DNA of 64,000 bases from Gracilariopsis chorda (Eukaryota > Rhodophyta > Florideophyceae > Gracilariales > Gracilariaceae), in NCBI GenBank assembly GCA_003194525.1, contig NBIV01000058.1:186001-250000 (forward strand), given 5' to 3'. Below are positions 24,277 to 34,193 of this stretch, one piece after another. The notes below the pieces were generated by a model, which was not told where the DNA came from, did not search any database, and saw only the letters and a program-made list of their open reading frames with translations. Position 1 is the stretch's first letter, and each line of letters begins with the position of its first letter. A program made the translations under genes and the position numbers.

Positions 24277-27200
24277 ATGCTTCGAGTTTCTCAGATTCTG
24301 ATTCCGATCACCGGTCCGCGGATTCGTCGTCGGACTCATCGGATTACGATAATGAACAGAAGACGTACCGTGCTACGATGTTTAAGGACACTTAAAATAC
24401 GCAGGAAGTTATTCGCTCTCGCGAAAAAGGTAGACGTCACCTGGCACTCAAAGGGTTAGAGCCTATGAATGCACTTTACCGGAAATTTTTATCGTATCGT
24501 TATTATCGATTGGACGATTCCTCATCTACTTGGTCGGCACAAGGTACCGGCAGGGTTGGGGATTGCATCAAAAGCATTAATATTATTCTTCAATCGAGTA
24601 GTTTCTCCGGAGAAGATCCAACTCTGGTAATTGAATTTCTAGCCAGATTCGTTCAGGAGGCTGACATACTCTGCATGAGTGAGGCCCAAGCGTATCTCCC
24701 GTTACCATGATTTCTAACCAGAACAGCGAAAGATCAGTTCAATTCCGTTCGAAGAGGTTCGAGAGTTTTAGAAGTAGGAGTAACCTGCTGCCCAGAAGCG
24801 ATTCATTACCTTTTCAGTTCATACGCTACATGAAACGCCATCCACACGGAAATACTCGCCCAAAGCGATACGAAACAGAAGTCTGGTGAAACCAAAACGG
24901 TCTTTTCAATCCGCTTTAATACAGCATTTTACCGTTCTGGTAATGTATATTCCCCACAGGGGTAGGTTGATGTCCAAATTATGTACGAAGGATGCCCGAA
25001 ATTTGAAGTACGAGATCGATGAACGTATGTTGGACCTACGAAAGATGCCCCAACGATGTGTACAGAAAGATGTTCTCACGATGCACCATTGATATCCATA
25101 AGATGCCCGTTTGATATTCGAATGTTGTACCACAACATGCGCATTGGAAACCTTGAAGCCCCGAAGATGTGCAAAAGATTTTGGGACATAACTGAAACAT
25201 ATTGTGATGCGTCATTCGAAGGTCTGGGGTACAGTTTGAGGGTACCAGCAGCATAGGCTAAGAATATCTTTTACGCACCTCGTGTTTCTATCGTTCTAAG
25301 TTCCTAGTAGCACCCTAGATTTGCCACAGAGAGCCCGAAGGTGAGCAATAGATGTCCGAGAATTATATCTAATGTATATCTACGGCACATCCATTTACTT
25401 CACAGGGTTCGGCACAGAAGCGGTGTACGATGTAGGTTGATGGAATGGATCGCGCAAGACGATTGCTCGTCACGCGACACCGTGAGAATAAACGGAATAT
25501 TTCGCACCTTGAACTAGTTCAGTATGCCGAAGCCCAGGGGGAAACTCACCATTCACAGAGTCAACCGAAACGCAAGTCGGCGAGAGCTCTTTTATTACAG
25601 AAGTTGTCACAATCGATATTTTTGCTCCAGAGCAAAACCCCCCAGGCAAATATGGACAACGTCCAGTACGCTGGCAGCCGATTTGGTTCTTTTGGTACTA
25701 GGGACTTGCCGACAACATTGGCTCCGATTTCGTAGGAAGACCCCACTTTCCGCGCTGGTGCGGAACCGGTGCAGGCACCTCCGCTCGCTCACACGTCAAA
25801 TGCATTCCATCTCACCCGCCCTAGATGGGTCCTATTGCAATTATGGCGTCAAACTGATAGCAATCGTTAATAAGATAAAGCGAAATCGGCTATTTGTGTC
25901 ATAGATGTTACCATCGTGGTAATACCTACCTGAACTATGACTTCTCATTCCGGGAGGTGCCCAAGATTATCGTGATTTACGAAACATTGATCCCAGCTGA
26001 TCGTTCCCGAGTGCCAGATACTACCTACGAAGAGGTGAAAGCATTACTCTTTAGCGCCGTATCGGCACGGACGGATATTCCCATGGTTAAACTACCAATG
26101 ATGAACTAGAGGATGTGGTCGTACCCACGAATGGGATTAATTCTAGTTTTCACCATTTGATGGTGATACCGAGTTAGGTGAATCCCTTCTCGTGAAAATA
26201 AAATCGGGAGTCTCTCTCACCGGAGGGGCGTATTGGTAGCCGAAGTTAACGTTCGAGGCGGTACAGCTTCGTTCCCCAGCTGTCAGGAGCTCTACCACGA
26301 AAATGCCTGCAACCAACATGAGCTCGGAAACCATCTCGGTTCGAAGTCGTCCGTGGATACGTTCTTGCAGTTTGCATATTCGGACAGAGCAATGGTCATG
26401 TACAAGAGAAACTATAAAGTTTATGCCGATCTGGGCCTGTCCAACCAGTATATGGTTCACCAGTTATCTATTCCAGATACAGGGGCTGCGCCCAACCTTA
26501 AGAACTCTAAACTAGTAACTCCGGCTCTTCGGGCTCCCATCCGCTGTAGACAAGGCCTGCATATCGCTCATACGAACAGAAATACGCTAAAGACCATGGG
26601 ACACATTCCTCTCGTCGTGAGATTGGGTACCTCTATGGTTCAACCAGACTTTGTTGTTTGCGACAAATTCGCGGCTCCAATGATTTTTGGTTGTGACTTC
26701 TGTGACCGCTTTGTCGAAGCAGTTCGCCCCCGTGCGGAAACCGTGGAAATGGCAAACGGTTCTACCGTCCCGATTGTTCGGAAACTGAAGCGTGCTATGA
26801 AGAAGAGTGAACCGACAGCGGCCGCATAGGAAATGCAGAACACGGATGTTGTTTCTACCAAGCCTCGCATTGCTCATTCAGTTCCAGTACCACTGTAGTC
26901 TCAAGTCCGGGTCACAATTATATCCAAACTGAGTGGATACCATGTGGTTCAACTGGTTTCGTCGTTATACGACTAGCGCCAACTCGCACTTGCGAACGGA
27001 GTCGTTTTTATCAAACCTGATGTTTCTTTTACGGTCCTTGTTGCCAACTTTGGCAAAGCACTCAGTGGTTACTCGACAATCAAGTCCTGGGATCGGCTCT
27101 CCCAAGAAGGGGGGTAGTCGTGCCAACAGAAATTGCTGTGGCGGCGGTCCTTAGAAATGAAAAATCTAAGTGGTGGGAAGAAATGTGTGTAAACGCTGAC

Positions 27201-27560
27201 CATAATCCCGATTCTTAATTCGAAATTGAACGAAATACGGAAACCCGCAGGCCACCACCTGGTTTAGAACGAGGAAATTCGATAGAGGAACTCTAGAAGC
27301 TCGATAGGGACCATTTCTCTAACTCTCACCGTGAGAAACTACGGCAAACGCTTCGTCAGTTACCCCCATGTGGGTATGGTTCCCTTGAAGCAATAGAAAT
27401 AACACGGCACCGTATTAATTTGTTACCAAACATCCAGCCAATCACACGGTCTCCCTAGCGGGCTGTACCGAGTGCCCGTTAAGAGAAAATATTTCAAGCT
27501 GAGCAGATCTTACGCGCTGGCGTCATCGAATCCGCTCCGTCATCCTGGGCTTCGCCACTC
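24277..27560 (+). mobile_element. E2, diverged member of the E1 gypsy family (broken)
   Basis: It is co-linear with E1: the Ser/Asp tract (about 24290), gag core YRYYRLDDSSSTW (24490), second gag core (25440-25600, HLELVQYAEAQGE), the protease segment (26400-26800, NYKVYADLGLSNQYMV, PDTGAAP) and the very start of the RT region (about 27500). LTRs were not seen. It is much more diverged than E3 is from E1, hence older. It is broken, with many interruptions. A 460-bp block at 24973-25431 lies between two copies of GTAGGTTGATG and is absent from E1. Confidence 0.8.
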
Positions 27561-27928
27561 TTATAGTAGTGTTGCAAGTAAGTTTGGGTTTGCGCTTGGT
27601 TTTGAGGGGTGTCGGCAAGCGCTTGGTTCTGACGCAAAACGTTGAACGAGTGGTGGAATCGCTCTATGTACATTTTTCATGCCTTCAATGGATGACGAAG
27701 CGCTGTGCGCCGGTTATGAAACAAACGCTTGAGCTCAAAAAACCTGGCTAAATATTATAGAATGCTTGGTTCGGCTAAAAACCAAGCGCATACATCAAAA
27801 AATTAGGATTTGACATCGCCTTTTGCGCTTGGTTTTAGGCATATATGGTACATGCCGCGTGCATGTCGTGTAAGTAGCGTAATTGGGCGCATTTTTAAAG
27901 GTTAAGCGCGCCAATACAGGGTGCCCCA
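27561..27928. other. Spacer with isolated GCGCTTGGTT motifs
   Basis: No gene. Three scattered copies of the GCGCTTGGTT core (27593, 27617, 27827) precede the regular array, which suggests decayed outer units. Confidence 0.5.
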
Positions 27929-28600
27929 GCGCTTGGTTTTAGCCATGATTTGTCAGAACCTTGTAGGAAGGTCCTGAAAGTGCGCGCGCGCGCATATGTG
28001 CGCGTTGGAGGCTTTGGAAGGATTGTTTCTGAGCTGGTTGGGCAAGATTCGGTCGCATGCTCCATGCGCTTGGTTTTAGCCAGCTTTTCGCAGACCAAGC
28101 GCGTAGGATGTATTTTGGCTCATTTGCAAAATTTGTGAAAGCGCTTGGTTTTGGACTGCCTTGCAGGAACCAAGCATCACGTGAATATTTCGCACATTGT
28201 ACAAATGTACGAAAGCGATTGGTCCTGGACACATTTGCCCAAAGCAAGCATTTCGGGCATGTTTACGCACATTTTTGCAAATGATCGAAAGCGCTTTGTT
28301 TTGGGCACATTTACCGCAACCTAGCAATGCGGGGGTGTTTCCGCACATTGTAGAAGTATGCGAAAGCGTTTGGTTTTAGGCCATTTAGGTGAGACCAAGC
28401 AAGGCGTGGATTGCTTTGTGCATATTGTACAAAACTGCAAAAGCGCTTGGTTTTTGCAACATTTGCTAAAATCATGCAATGCGGGCATGTTAACGCACTT
28501 TGTGCAAAAGGGCGAAAGCGGTTGGTTTTTAGGAGATTTGTGGAAACCAAGGAATACGTTTCTTAGAATGTTTGAAAAATATTTAGGGGTTTGTGGTACT
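27929..28600 (+). repeat. Tandem array of about 75-bp hairpin units
   Basis: The core GCGCTTGGTTTT recurs at about 27929, 28067, 28141, 28213, 28290, 28363, 28443 and 28518, a spacing of 72-80 bp over the last seven. Most units also hold the reverse complement AACCAAGC about 20 bp later, so each can fold into a hairpin. Other unit words are GCGGGCATGTTTACGCAC and the complementary pair TTTGC/GCAAA. Because the period is close to 25 codons, both strands stay open over several units. Confidence 0.8.
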
Positions 28601-28679
28601 TATCATATTTGCCCAAACGAAGCATTGCGGGCATGTTTACGCACATGGAACAAATGTGACAAAGCGGACTTTTATTAGG

Positions 28680-29620
28680 GAGCCTCCGGGAAAGAATGAA
28701 GAGCCTTGGTATTAAAAATTAGGGGTTTATACTTTGATGTTCTTAGCATTAAGAAAGGTTTTAGGGTATTGTAAGAACTTTCATATTAAAGTTTAGGGTT
28801 TTTAAATGTAAGGGTGTTTAGGGGATTACATTAGCATTAGGAAACGTTCTAGGTTATTGTATTTTAAGGATATGGCAATGTTAGGAGGTTTTAGTTGTTT
28901 TTAGATGCAGTTGGAGAAAAACAGGAGAAGTACAAAATTTTATATCGAGGTACCGTGGGGGGGTGAATACTGGTAAGAACGTTTTCCGTATTAGGGGTGT
29001 TTTGGAGCTAGGATGTGGTTTTGAAGGTGTAGCGCTACAGGGTGTTAGGGTTGTATATTTGTTCGCTCGGCAACGTTTTAAGTACTTCCATTCTGGTAAG
29101 CTGTACTTTTCGTGATTATGGATGTGTCAGAGTATTAAAAGTTGGACTTTGCATAATGAAAATTGCAAGATCTAGAAAGTCGTGTATATGGCCTAGTTCT
29201 CTACACGTAGAAATATGTGAATAGAACGTCTTAGGGGTTTTTGTAAACTTTATTCTTCGTTTTAGTGTGTTTTGGTGATTTGTGTTGCGGGTAGAGGAGT
29301 TTGAATGTTTTAAAAAATTATGGTTAGCCGTACACTTAAGAAATGCAAGTTCTATTCTATTTTTGTTTAGGGGTTTTGTTTTTATGGGCGTTTTTGCGAT
29401 CGGGTCTAGGCGTTTTCTAGGGGGTGTATTGGTATTAGGGGTATTACTTCTAGACATTTTGGGGGGTTGCACTTAGATTCCTAGTTTTTATTTTATTAGT
29501 GTTTTATGGGTTTTTAAGGGTTTTAGGGGTTGCAGAATGTTAACCGAAACAGAATTGTCTTGCATAGCATGTGCTGTTGTGAAGGGCTTTTTTCGACTTT
29601 AGGGGGTGGGCGTTGTGTGC
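28680..29620 (+). repeat. T-rich tract with scattered TTTAGGG / TTAGGGGTTT motifs
   Basis: Words such as ttttaggg, tttaggggat, ttagggtttt and tttagggg recur irregularly. No gene is convincing. This may be degenerate telomere-like DNA or a decayed G-rich repeat. The clean version is at 39475-39640. Confidence 0.45.
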
Positions 29621-29789
29621 TGCAGAAGTGTGCAGTGGTATGCAGAGCACGCTTTGTCCTAAAGCGGTCTTTAATTGGAATGCTTTGTTGTGCGCCACCG
29701 TAGGCGGTGTGCATTAGGAAATAGTGCTGTTGTATGTTTAAAACATAGTGGCGTGGCTATGGGAAGACCGAACCCGGAGACTTTGGGGT

Positions 29790-29965
29790 GTTTTAGGGTC
29801 GCTCGACCTCCGCAGCGATGTACGTCAGGAAGTTTTTTGTCGTACATGAACGTAGTTGTCGCTCGACCACTGCAGCAAAAAAATAGTAATTTTTTGGAGG
29901 GTAGTGGTCGAGGGACCACTCTGTGAATGTACGACAGGACTTTTTCCTGTCGTACATGCATAACA
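29790..29965 (+). repeat. Palindrome array, left block (about 1.5 units)
   Basis: It holds TGTACGACAGGA-ctttt-TCCTGTCGTACA (arms of 12 bp) and GTGGTCGAGGGACCAC-type palindromes, with the two GTACG...CGTAC centres about 110 bp apart. The same units recur at 33165-33560 in the same orientation. Confidence 0.8.
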
Positions 29966-30815
29966 CAGATAAGAATACAGTAGAAGGAAGCGGAAGGTGT
30001 TTTTCGTTTTGGTCGCACATGCGCGTTTCTCAACGTGTGAGGATGTTTGGGGGGTTTTTATATGTAACGAATAGAAACACGTAAAGCTTGTGGCCACACA
30101 TTTATTGTTATCAAAATGATGTCACGCAAAGCTATACAAGATCAGTTGTAGATTTGTACCAAGTTATGACGCGTATGTGAATGGAGACACGCTGGCCACC
30201 AGTTGGGACGGGGTTTACAGTCGACTCGTTCCGACTGGAGGCACCAAATAAATGACCTCGCTGATCTGCCTTCACCAGCATGATGGGAAGGGGAACAAAG
30301 TGGAGAAGCGACAAAGCTAGACACAGCTACATGGTAGCATCGCATGCGGTTATCGATAACACCGTCGACGTGAGAAAGACGTATCGAGAACAATATCGAA
30401 AACGTAAGGGACACAGCAAACGCCAGCGCAAAAGCTGACACTGAATAAACCCTGCTTTAAGCTTCTCTCAAACGCAAGGCTTATCTGCACAAAAGAGTGA
30501 GAAACGCCAACGTTCTCCACTCTCTATAGCACTTGCGCCTTCGGCGCGCCTTGCGCCCAACCACTTTTTCCCGGACTTGCACCTACTCGTGTTGCGCTCC
30601 CAAACCATCTTCCGCCCCCCGGCAGCCCGTGCACACTCCGCCTTCTCCGCGCAAGACTTGCATTTACTGTTGTGACGCTCTCGAACAATCTCCCCCCCCT
30701 CGGCAGCCCGTGCACAATCCGCCTTCTATACGCCGGACTACCTTCCCCCGCCTGCGCCCATTGTTAAGTCGCTGCCAAACCCTCCCCCCCATATCCGGCG
30801 TTGCGTTAGAGCGTG
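29966..30815. other. No gene seen; short C-rich tandem repeat near 30560-30740
   Basis: CCCGTGCACA-C/A-TCCGCCTTCT occurs twice about 105 bp apart (30627 and 30709), within Cys/Pro-like low-complexity sequence. No supported coding frame. The stretch lies between the left palindrome block and the copia B leader. Confidence 0.45.
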
Positions 30816-33172
30816 CAAACTAGAAGCTTCTTGAAAGCCACCGTGTCGTTGAACAACCCTTGGCGCTGGCTTGTGGTCTGGACCGATCACCTGAAGCTTC
30901 TACTGGCGACACATCGCAGCTACTGCACGCTCCGCATAACCGCCTTCGCCATTGGACCACGAACACAGACGGTGAACCGGAACTATTATATAAAGTCCTG
31001 AATAAGGCCTCCGCCGCTATTAACCCTTCAGGGAAGTTACCACTTGGGTGAGCTAAGGTTCGCAAGCCGAATACCGGTTGGGAATCGACTGGGGACTTGA
31101 ACTAAGCCTGCGGATAGCGCACGTGCCGTATAAATAGCTCAGCTGGGGTAAGTGTAGCTGTTCGTAAGGGGACAGGGTGTCTCGTCGTTCGGCCTGGACC
31201 TTAGTGAAGACAAGGACGTTTCAAGGAGCAAGATCGCCTCGCAAATAGCCGTACGGAATCAGAGGAGGCCAACTGGTGAACACATATCACGTTGAAAGTA
31301 ACCTCTCCTGGACATTCCGTAGGTTGCACGCACCCTCGTTCTGGATTGTGCAGAACTTGGACGGGCAGCTGAAATCGCATCTCACCGAGAGAGTCTTACT
31401 CGGAGCCAGAGGTCTGACCTTTAGGGAACCGGAGATAGTATCTCCTGCCAGTGGACCGGGCTACGCAAAAGTTGTAGAAGGATCCCTCAACTGGTAGGGG
31501 ACCGGTAAAGAATTCTATCTGCCAGTCTCCCTTAGTCTCGCGTTGAGTGATACTCCGCGATGGACTGTGAGACTTACCAAGAAAATAAACGTATACCCCG
31601 TCTAAAAGGGGGCGCCGATTACTACATTTGGTGCATATACATTAGGGATCTCATGCACTCCCTCCAATCATTATTCGTGCTTTCGGAACCTCGTCCAAAT
31701 GAAGGACCCGCTGCAGCTCGAAAGAGATTGGACGACGCCGATCGAAAGGCAAGATCGGCCATCGTCCAAAACCTTGACACACAGCCGATTATCGCAGTTT
31801 CGGAACTACTCGAAAGAGAACACTGCTCTTCTTTGGAGGTATGGAATAAACTCGAGTCTACATATAAGAAGGACAACATACAATCCAAATTGAAACTCCG
31901 CCAAAAGCTAAGCACCTTGACATTCAAGGATGGCGACGACGTACAGAGGCATTTACTCGAGTTGGAGACAACCTATTTAGAACTTGCTAGACTGGGTCAC
32001 CCACTGACGGAAAAGGAGCAAACTGCGACTCTGCTCCGTACCTTGCCAGACTCACTAATGGCAATCACATTATTGGCGGACGCAACCAACATGGAATACG
32101 ATCAAGTCGTTTCGCTTGTGCGATCCGAAATGGACCGACGTGTTCATCGGGCATCGACATATACTACGAAGGCTACAGAACCCAAGAAAGATGGCATTCA
32201 CCCTTACCCTGCTGCGAGGAAGACTACAACCCGACGCAAGCAGCATGAAAAAGGGAACAAGAAGGGAGTTGTATGTTGTAATTGTGGACACATAGGCCAC
32301 ATCAGGGCCGAATGTTGGCGCAAGAAAAATAAAAACCAACAACAGCCCAACAATAAAAACTCCAATAATAATAAACATAACAAAGGCGAAGGATGCAATA
32401 ACAATCGAGCTTGGGACTCTAACAACTTCACCGACGCCCACCACCAAGGGCGACCAAACGCTAACCGCCACCACGGCGACAGAGACAGGAACCACTACCG
32501 CGGATTCATATCATTAGCTAATGCCAGTCTCCACCAGGACAACATAACCCCAACATGGCTGGACTCTGGGGCTAGTCATTTTTTTATCAAGGACAAATCG
32601 TTGTTCTGGGAATATCACCAAACACCTCCGCAAACAGTAAACAATTGCGACCACCAGTCAGAGATCGTAGGTTGCGGAAAAATAAAGCTACCCTTAGGAA
32701 CCGGACTCACGTTTCGGGCCAAACATACCCCAACATTCGACTTTAACTTGGTATCCTTATCTGTCCTGGTGAATTACGTCGAGGTGCAATACTCAAACGG
32801 ATTCGTAATTAAAGACCGCACAACGGGCCAAGTCATACAACACTCCAACCCGAAGGATGGACTCTATCCTCTACCGAGCCCCGTCTCACCACCACAGGTA
32901 CAAGCTGCAACACATGCACCTGACAACAGAGCCAAGGATTGGCACGAGAAACTCGGAAACTCTGGAAGAGAGAAACTCTTGACATGCATTAATTTGTGTC
33001 GAGGGGTACCTAAACTCTCCCCAGACAAAGTCAACAACGTCACATGCACTCCGTGCATTGACGCCGGCACCAAGCGTGCTCCACTTCAGCAATCAATCTC
33101 GGTAGTGCAGAGACCTTTGGAGTTAACGCACACCGACCTCACTGGACCCATAACCCCGACCTACAGCGCGAA
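30816..33172 (+). mobile_element. Copia B, Ty1/copia element, 5' part only
   Basis: A leader/LTR (about 30816-31489) with a TATA box (TATAAATAG, 31129-31137) and a possible primer site near 31491, followed by a long gag-protease-integrase frame from 31560. What remains ends at 33172, where the 111-bp palindrome array starts. RT, RNase H and the right LTR are not present. It is better preserved than copia A. Confidence 0.85.
31560..33172 (+). pseudogene. Copia B gag, protease and start of integrase (incomplete)
   Basis: The gag (about codons 1-200) has UBN2-type features (WNKLESTYKKDNIQSKLKLR). A CCHC knuckle follows (CCNCGHIGHIRAECW, about 32270-32320), then an Asn/His-rich linker, the protease site (WLDSGASHFF, about 32555-32585), the pre-integrase HEKLGNSGREK segment (about 32940) and the CxxC of the integrase finger (CTPC, about 33045). 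The gag aligns with copia A. The polyprotein is incomplete because the element stops at the palindrome array. Confidence 0.85.
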
Positions 33173-33570
33173 TGTACGACAGGAAAAAGTCCTGTTGTAC
33201 ATGGCAGTGGTGGTCGCTCGACCACTGCAGTCTAAAAAATTGTAATGTTTTGGAGAAATAATGGTCGAGCAACCACTGCACGCATGTACGACAGGAAAAA
33301 GTCCTGTCGTACATGGCCGCGGTGGTCGCATGACCACTGCAGTCTAAAAAATTGTAATTTATTGGAGCGCCAGTGGTCGAGCGACCACAGCGCGCATGTA
33401 CGACAGGAAAAGTCCTGTCGTACATGGGGGCGGTGGTCGCTCGACCACTGCAAGCAAAAAAATTGTATTTTTTTGAAGCGTCAGTGATCGAGCGACCAGT
33501 GCGGGCATGTGCGATAGGAACAACTGCCGTCCTACAAGCGCGCAGCGGTCGCTTATTCACGGATCATTAA
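33165..33570 (+). repeat. Palindrome array, right block (about 3.5 units of 111 bp)
   Basis: The palindrome with arms TGTACGACAGGA / TCCTGTCGTACA repeats with centres near 33190, 33302, 33411 and (weaker) 33522. Between these lie a second palindrome family (GTGGTCGCTCGACCAC; CAGTGGTCGAGCGACCAC) and A/T spacers around AAAAAATTGTAAT. Each unit can extrude at least two cruciform arms. Frames that run through it are artefacts of the repeat. Confidence 0.9.
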
Positions 33571-34190
33571 AACTTGTATGTAATGGGGACTTGTAGTGGT
33601 TAAGCGAGTACTTCGAAATGAGTTTCATCGTTCGGGCATTGTTGTGCAAGGCTCTTTCACCTGTTCAAAACTTAAGGTTCTCAACAGCGTGTGGTAGCGT
33701 TTTGGGGAGCGCGTCGTGTTTGCGAGCGCGTCGAACGTCTCGCTGTTCTCAATTAACCTCCTCGCACGCGTTTAAAACAATTCCAAATACAACGGTGTGC
33801 TTTGTCGGCGTCGAGGTATGTAAACAAAGCATCTGTGCGGAAGTATAGCCCCGCGCTTGTTGTTCGTGGCTTTTTCAGGTTTCGCAGTCGTGGGGTGTCA
33901 GCGGCAACCCAAGGGGTGTTGTTGGGTTGTTTTGGGTTATAAATTAAACATAAGCAGCTCATGGGAGCTTTGGTTGCCGAAAAGGCTGTACCACTATACC
34001 TGCCATAGGAAAGATTGTAGAGGTTTAAGAATAGTGTAGGGCTTCTATTTGTGTGGGTGTTATTCTTCGTAGCTGTACGTAAAGCGCTGCTACGCCGAAC
34101 ATTGGGTTGTATGGAGAACGGGTTTTGGTGGGTGTTTACGGTTTTTAGTGTGGGGCATGGGCCTGCCCCTCCACGGTTCTACGCTGTTGT
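33571..34190. other. No gene seen
   Basis: About 620 bp without a supported coding frame, lying between the palindrome array and the 3' end of the minus-strand Ulp1 gene. Confidence 0.5.
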
Positions 34191-34193
34191 TTT

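Noticed and set aside
27929-28600. CRISPR-like repeats or a real repeat protein
   Set aside because: Spacers are themselves repeats, both strands are open only because of the 75-bp period, and no start or domain stands out.
33165-33570. CRISPR-like array
   Set aside because: The units are contiguous palindromes of 111 bp with no unique spacers, and the setting is eukaryotic.
33232-33570. Several open frames through the palindrome array
   Set aside because: They are products of the repeat period and appear in several frames at once.
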